A DNA stretch of 64,000 bases from Singulisphaera sp. GP187 (GCA_945868575.1 CAMBMH010000001.1:1-64000), one strand, 5' to 3'; shown: positions 17,977 to 28,656, counted from the first letter of the stretch. The notes: generated by a model from the sequence alone, not told the origin. A program made the numbers and translations.

Positions 17977-19677
17977 TTAGCCCATGATGTCGCCGGCGGT
18001 TACCCGGGCGACTTCCTCAATCGTTGTCTTGCCGGACAAAACCTTTCGGAATCCATCCATGCGAAGGGTAATCATCCCCTCTTTAAGAGCGACATTACGA
18101 ATCGCCATTGCATTGGTTCTCTGGATTACCAGCTCACGAATCGTGTCGGTGGCCACAAGCAATTCATAGAGACCAACACGGCCCCGATAACCGCTGTTTC
18201 GGCAGGACCGGCAACCAGTGCCCTTGAAAAGCTTCAATTCACCTTCCACTTTGGGAAAATCCGAGGGGACATCCCCAGGATCCGGAGTGTATTCGACCTT
18301 GCAATCCGAACAGATGGTTCGAACAAGCCTTTGGGCCATCACGCCTTCCACCGTGCTTGAAACCAGGAAAGGTTCGACCCCCATGTCGATCAGACGCGTG
18401 TAAGCGCTAGGGGAGTCGTTGGTGTGAAGGGTCGAGAAGACCATGTGCCCCGTGAGCGACGCCTGAATGGCGGCCTGTGCCGTTTCCATATCACGCATTT
18501 CACCGATGAGCACAACATCGGGGTCATGGCGAAGGATGCTTCTGAGTGATGCGGCAAAGGTCAAGCCGATTTTGTGGTGGACCTGAATCTGGCTGATACC
18601 AGGTTGCTGGTATTCGACGGGGTCTTCCACAGTGATGATTTTGAGTGTCTCGTCCTTGATTTCATTAAGGGCGGAGTAAAGGGTTGTCGATTTTCCAGAC
18701 CCTGTGGGCCCAGTCACAAGGATAATTCCGTGGGGCAGGTCCAAGAGCTTTTTGAAAAGGGCATGGGTATCGGGGAACATTCCAACAGCGGAAAGGTTGA
18801 AAACCATGCGCCCCTTGTCGAGCAGACGCATACATATCCCTTCACCATGCACCATGGGGATGATGCTTACGCGAACATCAATTTCCCGCCCCTGAACCCT
18901 CATTTTGATACGGCCGTCCTGGGGGAGGCGCTTTTCCGCAATGTTAAGCCGGGCCATAATCTTCAGACGGCTGATGATGGCCGATTGGAAACGGTTGATT
19001 TCAGGTGGAAGGTTCTGAAGTTGGAGCAAACCGTCAATTCGATAGCGGATCTTGAGCTGGCCCTCTTCGGGCTCGATGTGAATATCACTGGCCCGCTCAT
19101 TGGCCGCTTCGATAAGGATTTCGTTTACGAGCTTTACGACGGAAGCTTCCTGGGCCATTTTGGCCGCTTCGCTATCGTCAGCCTCAAGCCCTTCCAGCAG
19201 CTCAATGTCCTCTTTTTCCTCACGTTCCGCCATAAGCGCGGTGACCGTCTCGCCACCGACGCCATAGTTGGCCTTGATGAGGCGAGCGATTTCCCGGGGG
19301 CTACCGAGGACAGGTTGGACATGAAGTCCGGTTACGGTGTGGATTTCATCCAGGGAATATAGGTCGAATGGATCCGAGGTGGCGACCGTCAGCGTCCCGT
19401 TTTCTTTTCGAATGGGAAGCAACAGCTTGCGGTGAATCAATCTCAAGGGGACTACCTTGAGAACTTCAGGATCCAGCTGAACCTCAGAAAGGTCCACCAG
19501 GTCCAAACCGCATTCCGCTGCAAGTTGCTCCAAAACCGGAACTTCCTTGCCAAATCCCTTTTCAATGATGATTTCATGAATGGGACGAGTAGGGGCAAGC
19601 TTCTGGGCTTCGGCCAGTCGTGGCAGATCCGAAGAGGAAAGGATTCCCCTCTCCAAGAGGCGTTCCAAAAGAGCCAT
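17977..19677 (-). CDS. gspE: Type II secretion ATPase GspE
   Basis: Walker A GPTGSGKSTTLY, EDPVEYQQPGISQIQVH, GEMRDMETAQAAIQASLTGHMVFSTLHTND, CxxC...CxxC zinc module. Confidence 0.97.
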   Translation of the reverse strand: MALLERLLERGILSSSDLPRLAEAQKLAPTRPIHEIIIEKGFGKEVPVLEQLAAECGLDLVDLSEVQLDPEVLKVVPLRLIHRKLLLPIRKENGTLTVATSDPFDLYSLDEIHTVTGLHVQPVLGSPREIARLIKANYGVGGETVTALMAEREEKEDIELLEGLEADDSEAAKMAQEASVVKLVNEILIEAANERASDIHIEPEEGQLKIRYRIDGLLQLQNLPPEINRFQSAIISRLKIMARLNIAEKRLPQDGRIKMRVQGREIDVRVSIIPMVHGEGICMRLLDKGRMVFNLSAVGMFPDTHALFKKLLDLPHGIILVTGPTGSGKSTTLYSALNEIKDETLKIITVEDPVEYQQPGISQIQVHHKIGLTFAASLRSILRHDPDVVLIGEMRDMETAQAAIQASLTGHMVFSTLHTNDSPSAYTRLIDMGVEPFLVSSTVEGVMAQRLVRTICSDCKVEYTPDPGDVPSDFPKVEGELKLFKGTGCRSCRNSGYRGRVGLYELLVATDTIRELVIQRTNAMAIRNVALKEGMITLRMDGFRKVLSGKTTIEEVARVTAGDIMG

Positions 19678-19806
19678 GACCACTCCGGGGATAAACAACG
19701 GCCGCAACAGACCCCACCATCTGTTAACTTGACCCGCAAATTGGTTGGACCTGAGGAAGGTAAGTCTAATTCTGGCCGGTAATAGGTGAATTAATTATGA
19801 GAACAG

Positions 19807-20952
19807 CTAATCTTTGGTCAAATCTCCTAATCGGCCAACCTGCCCAATGCCCCAAATCGCTGCATCGGAAATACCTGGATCTTCATTTTCCAACCAAGGT
19901 TCCAAAACCTTTTTTGCTTTAAAGGCAAGGCTTAAATCTCGTTTGCGTTCAAAGGACTGGCGGGCAAAATGTACCAAAACCAAAATGGCATTTCGCCTCA
20001 ACCCAAACTCCCCCGCCCTTTCCCAGGCCCTGCCTTCCATTTGTTTTTTTATCTCAGCGGAACTGGCCCCAAGAACCCAAAATGGGTCCATAGACCGGAT
20101 CAACGGCATTCCTGAGTCATCTGTTGAGGTTGAGGGCGATTTTAGGGAAATGTTTCGGGCACCTTTCTGGTTCCATGGACACACATCCTGGCAGATATCG
20201 CAACCCAATAGCCAATCCCCAATCTTTTCTCTCAAGGCTTGATCCGCAGGGATAGCCCCTCTTGTCTCTAAGGTGAGGTAGCTTATGCAAAGGCGGGCAT
20301 CAAGCTGCCGGGGTGCTTTAAGGGCACCGGTTGGACATGCATCAAGGCATGCGGTACAGGAACCACAATGGTCGGCCGCAAACGGGGGATCAGGCGGAAA
20401 CCATTCTGTTGCCAGAAGCCCGGCCAAAAGCAGGTGACTACCTCGGCGTGGATCAATTAGTAGCGTATTTTTACCGATCCACCCAAGGCCGGCCCGACGA
20501 GCAAAATCTCTCTCCAAAAGCGGTGCCGTATCAACAACACCCCGAGTTCGCATGGGAGGCCATCGCTCGTGGCACCACGAAGCCAATTCACCCAGTCGCT
20601 CCTTGAGGTGTTGGTGATAGTCCCTGCCCCATGCATAACGACCGATGCGGCCAAGAGGCTCCTGATCCGGGGAGTCGGGCAATTCGATTCCCGATTGAAA
20701 GGCATGGGAGCAATCCCAGGCTAGCATCCAAACAGACCGAACTTCATTGAGCAATGACCTGGGATGCCTTCGTGCCTCACGGCGACGGGCCATATAGCCC
20801 ATATCCCCATGCATTCCAGAATCCAACCACAATTCCAAGGCAGGAAATGTATCTGCATCCGAAGCGGGTGCCACCCCAGCATGAACGAATCCCAATTCCA
20901 TAGCCTTGGCCCGAATGGAATCCCGGGCCACATGGTCCAACTGGAGCGTCAA
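19807..20952 (-). CDS. queG: Epoxyqueuosine reductase
   Basis: RYAWGRDYH...WIGKNTLLI...CGSCTACLDACPTGAL...GCDICQDVCPWN (two 4Fe-4S motifs). Confidence 0.95.
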   Translation of the reverse strand: MTLQLDHVARDSIRAKAMELGFVHAGVAPASDADTFPALELWLDSGMHGDMGYMARRREARRHPRSLLNEVRSVWMLAWDCSHAFQSGIELPDSPDQEPLGRIGRYAWGRDYHQHLKERLGELASWCHERWPPMRTRGVVDTAPLLERDFARRAGLGWIGKNTLLIDPRRGSHLLLAGLLATEWFPPDPPFAADHCGSCTACLDACPTGALKAPRQLDARLCISYLTLETRGAIPADQALREKIGDWLLGCDICQDVCPWNQKGARNISLKSPSTSTDDSGMPLIRSMDPFWVLGASSAEIKKQMEGRAWERAGEFGLRRNAILVLVHFARQSFERKRDLSLAFKAKKVLEPWLENEDPGISDAAIWGIGQVGRLGDLTKD

Positions 20953-21380
20953 ATTTGCTCGTATTCCTTAAGGAGGGATCGAAACTGGGGATCCTGACGA
21001 ATTGAGGTGAGGTCCTGATCCTCGCGCAGGTAGCGAAAATCACGATATCCCATTTCCAACGCCCGGCGAAGGGTATGGATCGCTTGGTCAGATTTTTTCA
21101 GGAGAGCATAGGAACAGGCAAGATTGTAGTAGGCCAAAGGGTCGCCCTTGCGAAGTTGCACCAAGCGCTTGTCGACCAGCAAACCTTCAGCAAATCGCCC
21201 TTTAAGGGACAAAAGGTTTCCAATCACCCGCAGGACATCGACATAATCAGGCACACGACGCAGTACTGCGAGAAAAAACTCTAGCTCAAAATCCCGGCGC
21301 CCATGGCCACTTTGCGCCGAAGCCAACAGGGTCGGCTCATGGGGTGCGGATTCGATAACCGACTTGGAGGCACCAGTCAT
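20949..21380 (-). CDS. TPR-repeat protein
   Basis: LVQLRKGDPLAYYNLACSYALLKKSDQAIHTLRRALEMGY; 4-bp overlap with queG start. Confidence 0.75.
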   Translation of the reverse strand: MTGASKSVIESAPHEPTLLASAQSGHGRRDFELEFFLAVLRRVPDYVDVLRVIGNLLSLKGRFAEGLLVDKRLVQLRKGDPLAYYNLACSYALLKKSDQAIHTLRRALEMGYRDFRYLREDQDLTSIRQDPQFRSLLKEYEQI

Positions 21381-21501
21381 GCAACAACTCCGCTGGAATC
21401 AATCCCGCTTGTCACATTCAAACTACCAGAAGTTCCACCCAATGGGAAGTTGATCCATTCCAAACCTTCCAAACCAACTCAACCTTATAAGTAATAAACA
21501 T

Positions 21502-22959
21502 TTAGCGTTCGGTTTGACCCATTATTGGATCAAAGTTGCGAAGATCTTTTTGGTTTTGAAAGCATGCCCAACCAGCACAGCTTGCCAAAAGCACCACACT
21601 AACCCAATATCCCTGCAGGACACTCCCCTCCCATGGCCCCAAACAGGCTGCCCAAACGCCCACCCACAAACCAATTACCACAGAAATGGCATAAACCCTA
21701 AGCTTCCATCCCCCCTCGGTCACAAGGAATGAGGCCAAATACCAAAGGGGAATGCCCAACGGAACAAACCACCTTACGGACCGGCAAAGCCCGGATTGGT
21801 TGTTGGAACCCAAGGCATAGACCAGGACCCCAATGGCAAAAGCGACGCCTGATGCAATCCTCATTCCATTGGGAATATTTTTGGACGGTATGGAAACCAT
21901 CCGAAGAAGGACCAAAACCCCCAGCAATCCGACGCCTGTATGAAATAAAAATCCCTTTTTGCCAAACAGCATATCCCCCGTGTACAGTAAAAATTTGCCT
22001 ACATGGGGGTGTTTAAATCCTCCGGTCAAACTTTCCGGCGTGAACGGACAGCCAGGCCATTGAAAGAACGATGGATTGGCATTGATAGGGCCCAAGGTTC
22101 CTGCAATTTGAAAGCCCAGAGCATGGTGCGCCAGAACAAATGGAGCACCCCCAATAGCGAGCCCCAAGCCCCTTTGGAACCAGATACCCGGTTGCCAAAA
22201 GGCTACCGGATTCCAAATCATCCAAATTCCCACAGCGACAAAAAGCGCCGGCCCTATTCCCGAATCGGTCGCATAAGCCATTCCCAAACAACAACCCGCC
22301 ATAACCAGATCGGCAAAAGGATAATATGAGGCCGATCGGGACAATCCATCAAGGAAAACAAACAACCAGGCGCACTCTGCCCAAACCAAAATGTGATTGT
22401 TGACGAATCCGGAGTACGCGAGTGGCAAACCCGAAACGGCCCCACCAAGAAAAATCCAAATGGATTGGGTGAAGTTCCCCCCAAATCTCAGCGAAAGGAT
22501 CCAAACCGCAACAGCTCCCAAAGCAAGCGGAAACGCACCACCCAACAGATTCATGGTTCGGCAAAAAAATTGAGGATCCAGCTGGGCTTCGGCGGCACCG
22601 AGATATCGAAACACCTTCCACAGACTTGCCATTACAAGTGTGGGAAGGGGTGATTTGTCGGAATAAAATTTTCCATCTATCTGCATAAGGTCGAGCGTTC
22701 CCCGCTTGGCAAGAACCTCGCTACGGGGATCGTAAGGATTGGGAATTCCTGGTTTGGGACCATTCGGAAAGACAAACATCGAATCATCCATTGCCCATGT
22801 GTTCCGTTCGGCAACGGACTCCACAGAGGCCAATCGACTCCCGTCATTCCAGGAACCCGCATAAGGATGGCTCAAAATGCCTCCCACGAAGAATGTTCCC
22901 AAAAACACAATCGCAATCGATTTCAAGGAAGGATAAAGCGAGCGGGGTCTGTCATTCAT
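21502..22959 (-). CDS. Polytopic membrane protein, possibly GT-C-like
   Basis: 485 aa with many hydrophobic helices; overlaps the following phosphodiesterase gene by a few bp. Confidence 0.65.
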   Translation of the reverse strand: MNDRPRSLYPSLKSIAIVFLGTFFVGGILSHPYAGSWNDGSRLASVESVAERNTWAMDDSMFVFPNGPKPGIPNPYDPRSEVLAKRGTLDLMQIDGKFYSDKSPLPTLVMASLWKVFRYLGAAEAQLDPQFFCRTMNLLGGAFPLALGAVAVWILSLRFGGNFTQSIWIFLGGAVSGLPLAYSGFVNNHILVWAECAWLFVFLDGLSRSASYYPFADLVMAGCCLGMAYATDSGIGPALFVAVGIWMIWNPVAFWQPGIWFQRGLGLAIGGAPFVLAHHALGFQIAGTLGPINANPSFFQWPGCPFTPESLTGGFKHPHVGKFLLYTGDMLFGKKGFLFHTGVGLLGVLVLLRMVSIPSKNIPNGMRIASGVAFAIGVLVYALGSNNQSGLCRSVRWFVPLGIPLWYLASFLVTEGGWKLRVYAISVVIGLWVGVWAACLGPWEGSVLQGYWVSVVLLASCAGWACFQNQKDLRNFDPIMGQTER

Positions 22960-24352
22960 CAGCGCATCCCAATCCTTCTAGTAGATAATCCCGGAAACCA
23001 GTCATTGGGATTTCCGGACGATCGGTCAAACCTTTGCTGCCTATCCAAACAGGCCGATCCAAAGGGTCGGGACAAGCGATTCCATGGCTTCCCTTAACCA
23101 GGGAAGGATTTAGGGGAATGATGTCAAACAATGTTCGGAAACCCATTTTTTTGGCCAGCAGTCGCCTTACTATGCGCACCATGGGAAAGCGCAATTGGGG
23201 ATCAACAAAGAGTTCACATGGGTCGTAGCCCGGTTTGCGGTGAATGTCGATCGTTCTGGCAAAATCCGGGGCCCTTTTGTCATCCAGCCAATAGGGATAA
23301 GCGAACCAGCTGTCATTTTTGGCAATCAGCACGATTTCACCAGACCTTGGATGGTCGAGGCCAAGGGCTTTGCGATCCGAACCGACCAATGTCTGAGCAA
23401 CTCCGGGGATATTTCCCAAAAGATCCCGGGTCACGGGAATGTCCTCCGCATCCCGAACATAAACATGGGCCAGCTGATGGTCCACAACCGCAAAGGCGCG
23501 GCTCTGGTAGGTATCGAGCGTCTCCCCAAAGGGTCCATCACGAACTTCCAGCATTCCACGCTTTCGAAGTTCCAGGTTGGGAAGGCAATGATTTGGAGTA
23601 TCCAGATGCCCGTATTCTGAAATGACCCAAGGCCTTGCTCCCACCTTTTCGCAGGCATCGATCAGAATTCCAATGGTCCGATCCAGTTCCCCCATTAGCT
23701 TTGGCATATCGGAACCTGAAGGGCCAAACCTTTGCGGATCGTAATCAAGGTGGGGAAGATAGACAAACATGAGGTCGGGACGATCCCGCTCAAGGTGCCA
23801 GGCTGCGGCTCGGGCGATCCATTCCGTGGATGGGAGTCCGGCCCGGGGCCCCCAAAAACTGGGAAAGGGAAAAGAACCAACCGAGTTTTCTACCTCATCG
23901 GGAAATGGATTGGGAGAACCGGTTATGCCAAAGCGCTTGTCTCCATCAGAACCATACCAAGGCTTGGGTGTAAGCGAAAAGTTAACCTTTGCCCCCTGAT
24001 TAAACCACCAAAAGATCTTGCTTGTGCGTACTTTGCGACCCTGGATGGATGCCCGTTTTTTGAAGGTTTCGTAAACAGGTTCCGCCTCAATCAGGCGGTT
24101 GGATTGCTGCCAAAAGCGGACCTCGGCCGTGTCCCGGAAAAACCAGCCATTGCCGACGACTCCATGTTCGGAGGGGAGCTTGCCTGTTAACAGGGTGGCC
24201 TGGGCGGTGCAGGTTACCGCGGGCCAAACCTCCCCCATGCGAGTCAAGCCCTGGCTTGTTGCCAGTTTCTGGAGACTGGGAGCAAGGGAAAGCCACCTGG
24301 AGGTAAGCCCTACGGCGTTGATAACAACAATAGGAGCGACCGATTCACTCAT
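22952..24352 (-). CDS. Alkaline phosphatase superfamily protein (nucleotide pyrophosphatase/phosphodiesterase-like)
   Basis: IVVINAVGLTSRWL...WPAVTCTAQATLLTGKLPSEHGVVGNGWF; ...YLPHLDYDPQRFG...SEYGH. Confidence 0.85.
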   Translation of the reverse strand: MSESVAPIVVINAVGLTSRWLSLAPSLQKLATSQGLTRMGEVWPAVTCTAQATLLTGKLPSEHGVVGNGWFFRDTAEVRFWQQSNRLIEAEPVYETFKKRASIQGRKVRTSKIFWWFNQGAKVNFSLTPKPWYGSDGDKRFGITGSPNPFPDEVENSVGSFPFPSFWGPRAGLPSTEWIARAAAWHLERDRPDLMFVYLPHLDYDPQRFGPSGSDMPKLMGELDRTIGILIDACEKVGARPWVISEYGHLDTPNHCLPNLELRKRGMLEVRDGPFGETLDTYQSRAFAVVDHQLAHVYVRDAEDIPVTRDLLGNIPGVAQTLVGSDRKALGLDHPRSGEIVLIAKNDSWFAYPYWLDDKRAPDFARTIDIHRKPGYDPCELFVDPQLRFPMVRIVRRLLAKKMGFRTLFDIIPLNPSLVKGSHGIACPDPLDRPVWIGSKGLTDRPEIPMTGFRDYLLEGLGCADE

Positions 24353-24888
24353 TCGCCGATTCCTTTGGTTGAGCTTTGTTGCAGTTTTAACGAAAGGGCA
24401 TCAAGCCCCCGATGAATTAGCTTGGGAACCCGGTCCGCGGGAATCTTTAATCTGGCCGATATTTCCAAATGGGACAGTCCATCTACCAACTTTAGAGCAA
24501 GAACCTGACTTTGGGCCGGGGACAGATCATCGAGGATGGATGGAGTTTCGCGTACAAGCCTTCGAAGGTGATCCTGCTCCAGGAGGTATCCACCGTGACT
24601 TTGTTGGGAAGCCCTTGCCCGGACATATCGGTGGGCCAAACCAATCAGCCATGCATCAAGGCCCGAAGACCCATCAAACCGCCCAAGGAGTTCAAAATTA
24701 TCCCGGGTAAGTTCATGGAGAAAGCCCGCAAGCCGTTGGATTCCCTTCTGGGAGTTTGGCGGCGGGGCGGGGTCGAATTGATCCAAAACCTGGGTCAATC
24801 TTGGGGCGAAACGGACCAGAAAATCGTCCCAGGCGCCAATTTCGTGGCGAAGAATCCTTGGAATCAGGCCGTCTTCAACAGAGCTCAT
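24349..24888 (-). CDS. RNA polymerase sigma-70-family (ECF-like) protein
   Basis: 179 aa; region 2-like FELLGRFDGSSGLDAWLIGLAHRYVRAR and region 4-like LSPAQSQVLALKLVDGLSHLEISARLKIPADRV. Confidence 0.7.
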   Translation of the reverse strand: MSSVEDGLIPRILRHEIGAWDDFLVRFAPRLTQVLDQFDPAPPPNSQKGIQRLAGFLHELTRDNFELLGRFDGSSGLDAWLIGLAHRYVRARASQQSHGGYLLEQDHLRRLVRETPSILDDLSPAQSQVLALKLVDGLSHLEISARLKIPADRVPKLIHRGLDALSLKLQQSSTKGIGE

Positions 24889-25046
24889 GACATCCGTTCC
24901 TTTGGATTCCCATTAGCCCGATCATCCATTTGCATCAAATGATGAGGCAAAAACCCGGACTTGGGCCACATCCTTTGATAAGTTTATCCTTTTGGCGGCA
25001 CAAGCCGGATTTGGCCCCTTGGGGGCGCTATAGGGAGTGATGGACC

Positions 25047-26291
25047 ATGAGTCTGGATACGGCGGGCGACCCTTGGTTTCAGGATCTTTTTGCGGAACGC
25101 ATTGGTGGGGCCAATTACGGCAAAGACACCAAAATCTACAAATTTGAAAAGATCAAAAGGGCCAAGCGCGCTGCCCTGGCCGCCCACCCCGAACGCCAAC
25201 TCCTCGATTTCGGCATTGGCGAAAACGATGACATGGCGGCGCCAATCGTCCGCCTATCGCTCAAAACCGAAGTGGACAAGAACGAAAACCGTGGCTATGC
25301 GGACAACGGCATCCAGGATTACAAACAGGCCGCTGCCGAATTCATGCAAAAAACCTTCGGGGTCACGCTCGACCCTGTCACCGAAATCAACCACGCCATC
25401 GGTAGCAAACCAGCCTACGCCATGCTTCCAGGTTGCTTCATCAATCCCGGCGATGTGACCCTCATGACCGTTCCGGGATACCCGGTGGCTGGAACCCATA
25501 CCCGTTATTTCGGAGGAACGGTCCACCCCTTGCCCCTTCGGGCGGAAAACGGGTTTTTCCCTGATCTCGACGGCATCCCAGAGGATATCCGCCGAAAAGC
25601 CAAGCTGATGGTGATCAACTATCCCAACAGCCCAACAGGCGCCACCGCCACCCGGGACTTTTACAAAAAGGTCATCGAATTCGCCCATAAAAACCGGATC
25701 CTCATCGTCCAGGATGCGGCGCACATCATGCTCAGCTATGATGGCCCCCCATTGAGTTTCCTTCAGGTCGAAGGGGCAAAGGAAGTTGGCGTTGAAGTCC
25801 ACTCCATGTCAAAGGGCTTCAACATGATCGGGTGGCGCCTTGGATTTGTCGCCGGTCACGCAAAGATTGTCCAGGCTTTTGCCGACTTCAAGGACAACTC
25901 CGACTCCGGCCAGTTCATGGCGATTCAAAAAGCAGCGGCGTTGGCACTGCGCAATCCGCAAATCGCGGATGATGTCCGTGAAAAATATCGCAGACGACTT
26001 CAAAAACTGGTGAAAGCCCTCAAGCAGGTCGGTTTTGAGGCAGAAATGCCTAATGGAACCTACTTTCTTTATGTGAAAACGCCAAAGGCATGTTCCACCA
26101 TGTCTTTTGCCAATGCGGAGGAAGCATCACAATTCCTGATCACCGAACAATCGGTATGTTGTGTGCCTTGGGATGATGCGGGTGCGCACCTTCGTTTTTC
26201 GGTGACCTATATTGCGGAAACGGAAGCGGCCGAGGATGCCCTAATGAAAGAGACAGTGGGTCGTTTGGGCGCCTTGGGACTCCGGTTTTAG
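25047..26291 (+). CDS. dapL: LL-diaminopimelate aminotransferase
   Basis: 414 aa; GIGENDDMAAP...GYADNGIQDYKQAAAEFM...SMSKGFNMIGWRLGFVAG, closely DapL-like. Confidence 0.93.
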   Translation: MSLDTAGDPWFQDLFAERIGGANYGKDTKIYKFEKIKRAKRAALAAHPERQLLDFGIGENDDMAAPIVRLSLKTEVDKNENRGYADNGIQDYKQAAAEFMQKTFGVTLDPVTEINHAIGSKPAYAMLPGCFINPGDVTLMTVPGYPVAGTHTRYFGGTVHPLPLRAENGFFPDLDGIPEDIRRKAKLMVINYPNSPTGATATRDFYKKVIEFAHKNRILIVQDAAHIMLSYDGPPLSFLQVEGAKEVGVEVHSMSKGFNMIGWRLGFVAGHAKIVQAFADFKDNSDSGQFMAIQKAAALALRNPQIADDVREKYRRRLQKLVKALKQVGFEAEMPNGTYFLYVKTPKACSTMSFANAEEASQFLITEQSVCCVPWDDAGAHLRFSVTYIAETEAAEDALMKETVGRLGALGLRF

Positions 26292-27838
26292 TCTCTTTGC
26301 ACCTTCAGATATTTTGCCCCGTCGATAAGAGGCATTAAGAGCTCCCTAAGGGAATGGTCCGGGTACAGAATCCAAGGCCATTCCCTGTTTGTTGCCAAAC
26401 GGTTGGAGGCGCGAGCCAAAACAGAACCGCGAATTAAATTATCCAGTTCCCGATAGCGTTCCGCCGCTTCCCCATGAATTTGCCAGAGTAGATTTTTTGC
26501 CCGGATCCGTTTTTGGGCCCCGTCCAATTCTTCCGACCGGCGAAGGGCAAGCCACTCCCCAAGCAACCCGCTTTCAATTCCTGTTTCCCCGGTGAATCGG
26601 TCCGGGTTCCACCAGAGCTGTCGCATTTTCATTCGCAGGTCTTTTTCATCTTCATGAGCCACCCTTGGCAGCGGAAGGCGCAAGGTTGCCGTAACCAGCG
26701 CATATCCCGGCGGCTCCATTCCTATCCAATCCCTACCCACCTGATCGGTGACCTGATCGTAGATCGCCCCACCCAATCCATGAACAAAAATGTCGCACAA
26801 AAACCATCGCATATAAAGCGTGTTTGTGAGGGCCCTTGGCCGCAATCCCAATCCCGAGTCCCGCAAAAGATCCAACCAATTGTCCGACCTGTCAGGATCC
26901 AGCTTGATTAAATCTTCGCCGGCGGCGCCCCCAAGAACCAAAACGCCGTTGCGCAGGGCAATCCAGAGGGGCCGCCTGAAATTTTTTCCCTTTTCAAGGA
27001 TCCAAAATGGGGCCTCTTGCCAATCTCCCTCATTTTTTAGATCGGCCATCGGCTGTCCGGGATTGGATATCCCGTTTTTGTCCCTGTAGGAGCGTAGCGC
27101 CCTATTATGGAGGGTGGCAAAGCGGCCAATATCGCGGAGCATACACCCGACAAATTTGTAAAATGATGGGGTTTGAACCAGCGCGGACTGGAAGATATCC
27201 GGGAGTTCCAGTCCCAAAGCCATTTGCCCTTTTTGTCTGAGGTCCGTGTTGAAACGGCTTAAGGAATTGGATTCTCCAGATAATGAGGAGCGCATTAAAG
27301 GCAATATCAATTTCTCGCCAACCGGCTCAATCCCCAGTCCATCCCTGAGACTTTTCCAAACTGGATTCCAATCGGCTTGGGAAACAGCCGTTTTGACCCG
27401 CTCCCAGGGAGCGGCACCCAAACCAAAACCGACTTTGATCCCTGTCCGGGAAAGGTGTTGTCCCGTTCCCATTTCTGGGAACGGAATCCACATTTGTCGA
27501 CAAAGGTCACCATCCGCCACCAGGTTGAAGGAAAACCCTCCCACCGCATTGCCAATTCCCTTGGTGGCAAAATATTTCGCCCAAACTCCCGGATGGCACA
27601 TTTCTGGCTGGTGACCGGAAGCCACCCAAGGCCGAGCCAAAAAAGCAGGTTCAAGACCCAAAAGCCCCAAGACTTCCGCTCGCGCCTTGGACCGAATTTC
27701 GGCCCAGGGGTGCGTAAGCCGGTTAAGTGCCAGCTGATTCTTTTGCAACACCCCGGGGAGGTCCTGGCATCCTGGAATGCAAAGTACCTCTCCATCGTCT
27801 TTTGGGGCGCGGACACCGATCATCCGCAAAATCCGCAA
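26288..27838 (-). CDS. Conserved hypothetical protein
   Basis: 516 aa continuous ORF between dapL and a GT2 gene; no family recognised. Confidence 0.6.
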   Translation of the reverse strand: MRILRMIGVRAPKDDGEVLCIPGCQDLPGVLQKNQLALNRLTHPWAEIRSKARAEVLGLLGLEPAFLARPWVASGHQPEMCHPGVWAKYFATKGIGNAVGGFSFNLVADGDLCRQMWIPFPEMGTGQHLSRTGIKVGFGLGAAPWERVKTAVSQADWNPVWKSLRDGLGIEPVGEKLILPLMRSSLSGESNSLSRFNTDLRQKGQMALGLELPDIFQSALVQTPSFYKFVGCMLRDIGRFATLHNRALRSYRDKNGISNPGQPMADLKNEGDWQEAPFWILEKGKNFRRPLWIALRNGVLVLGGAAGEDLIKLDPDRSDNWLDLLRDSGLGLRPRALTNTLYMRWFLCDIFVHGLGGAIYDQVTDQVGRDWIGMEPPGYALVTATLRLPLPRVAHEDEKDLRMKMRQLWWNPDRFTGETGIESGLLGEWLALRRSEELDGAQKRIRAKNLLWQIHGEAAERYRELDNLIRGSVLARASNRLATNREWPWILYPDHSLRELLMPLIDGAKYLKVQRD

Positions 27839-28587
27839 GGGGACGAGGGAACAAGGATCCCGGAACAGGATTCGATTGCAAAAGGACTACAAGCTCCCAT
27901 TTCAAGGTCGAGAATTTGCCGGTAGTAGGCCATTCGGGCCTCTGCCTGATCAAGATGGGCACCAAAACTTCGGTTTGGATCGAGGTAAATTCTTGGTACC
28001 GCAACCTCTTTTATGGACAACCCGGCACGCACAGCCTGTACCCAAAGCTGGATCGGCATCGCATATCCCAACTCGGTAATATTCAGGCGTTTGAGCCCTT
28101 CCACACGATACGCCTTGAACCCGCAAAACGCATCAGAAAGAGAAAGCCCCAACTTTTCATTGAGTTCCTGGGTGATTATGTGGTTGATCCGTCTTCGATC
28201 CCCGGGAACCAATGTGTCCTTTTCATGGTGCCTTAGATAGCGGCTCCCCGAAGAAATGTCGCAGTTATCCAGGGCATGGACAAGCTTGGTAAGGTAGACC
28301 GGGTCGTGCTGACCATCAGCGTCAATCGTGATGAGCGCCTCATAGCCCCCGGAAATCGCATGATGAAATGCCGTCGCCAAAGCTGCCCCGTACCCCATGT
28401 TTTTCGGGTGCGTAAGGATGCCGATGGAGGGAACTTTCAAAAGCTCGGAGGCTGTTTCATCCGTTGAACCATCATTTATGGCAATTATGTCCACATCCCG
28501 ACCCGGAAGGTGTTCGCGGATTCCGCGAACCACCCCATCGACCGATGCCCCATCGTTATATACCGGGAGAGCCACCAGAGTTTTCAA
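27820..28587 (-). CDS. Glycosyltransferase family 2
   Basis: LVALPVYNDGASVDGVVRGIRE...IIAINDGSTDETA...GYGAALATAFHHA...ITIDADGQHDP. Confidence 0.93.
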   Translation of the reverse strand: MKTLVALPVYNDGASVDGVVRGIREHLPGRDVDIIAINDGSTDETASELLKVPSIGILTHPKNMGYGAALATAFHHAISGGYEALITIDADGQHDPVYLTKLVHALDNCDISSGSRYLRHHEKDTLVPGDRRRINHIITQELNEKLGLSLSDAFCGFKAYRVEGLKRLNITELGYAMPIQLWVQAVRAGLSIKEVAVPRIYLDPNRSFGAHLDQAEARMAYYRQILDLEMGACSPFAIESCSGILVPSSPCGFCG

Positions 28588-28656
28588 AGGAAGTCTCCCG
28601 TCCTAAAGGGTTCCGGATTGATCACAATAGTTCATTGGAATTCGACTACAACCATG

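Noticed and set aside
18574-19362. 262-aa + strand ORF antisense to gspE
   Set aside because: Overlaps the highly conserved GspE coding sequence; no recognisable domain.
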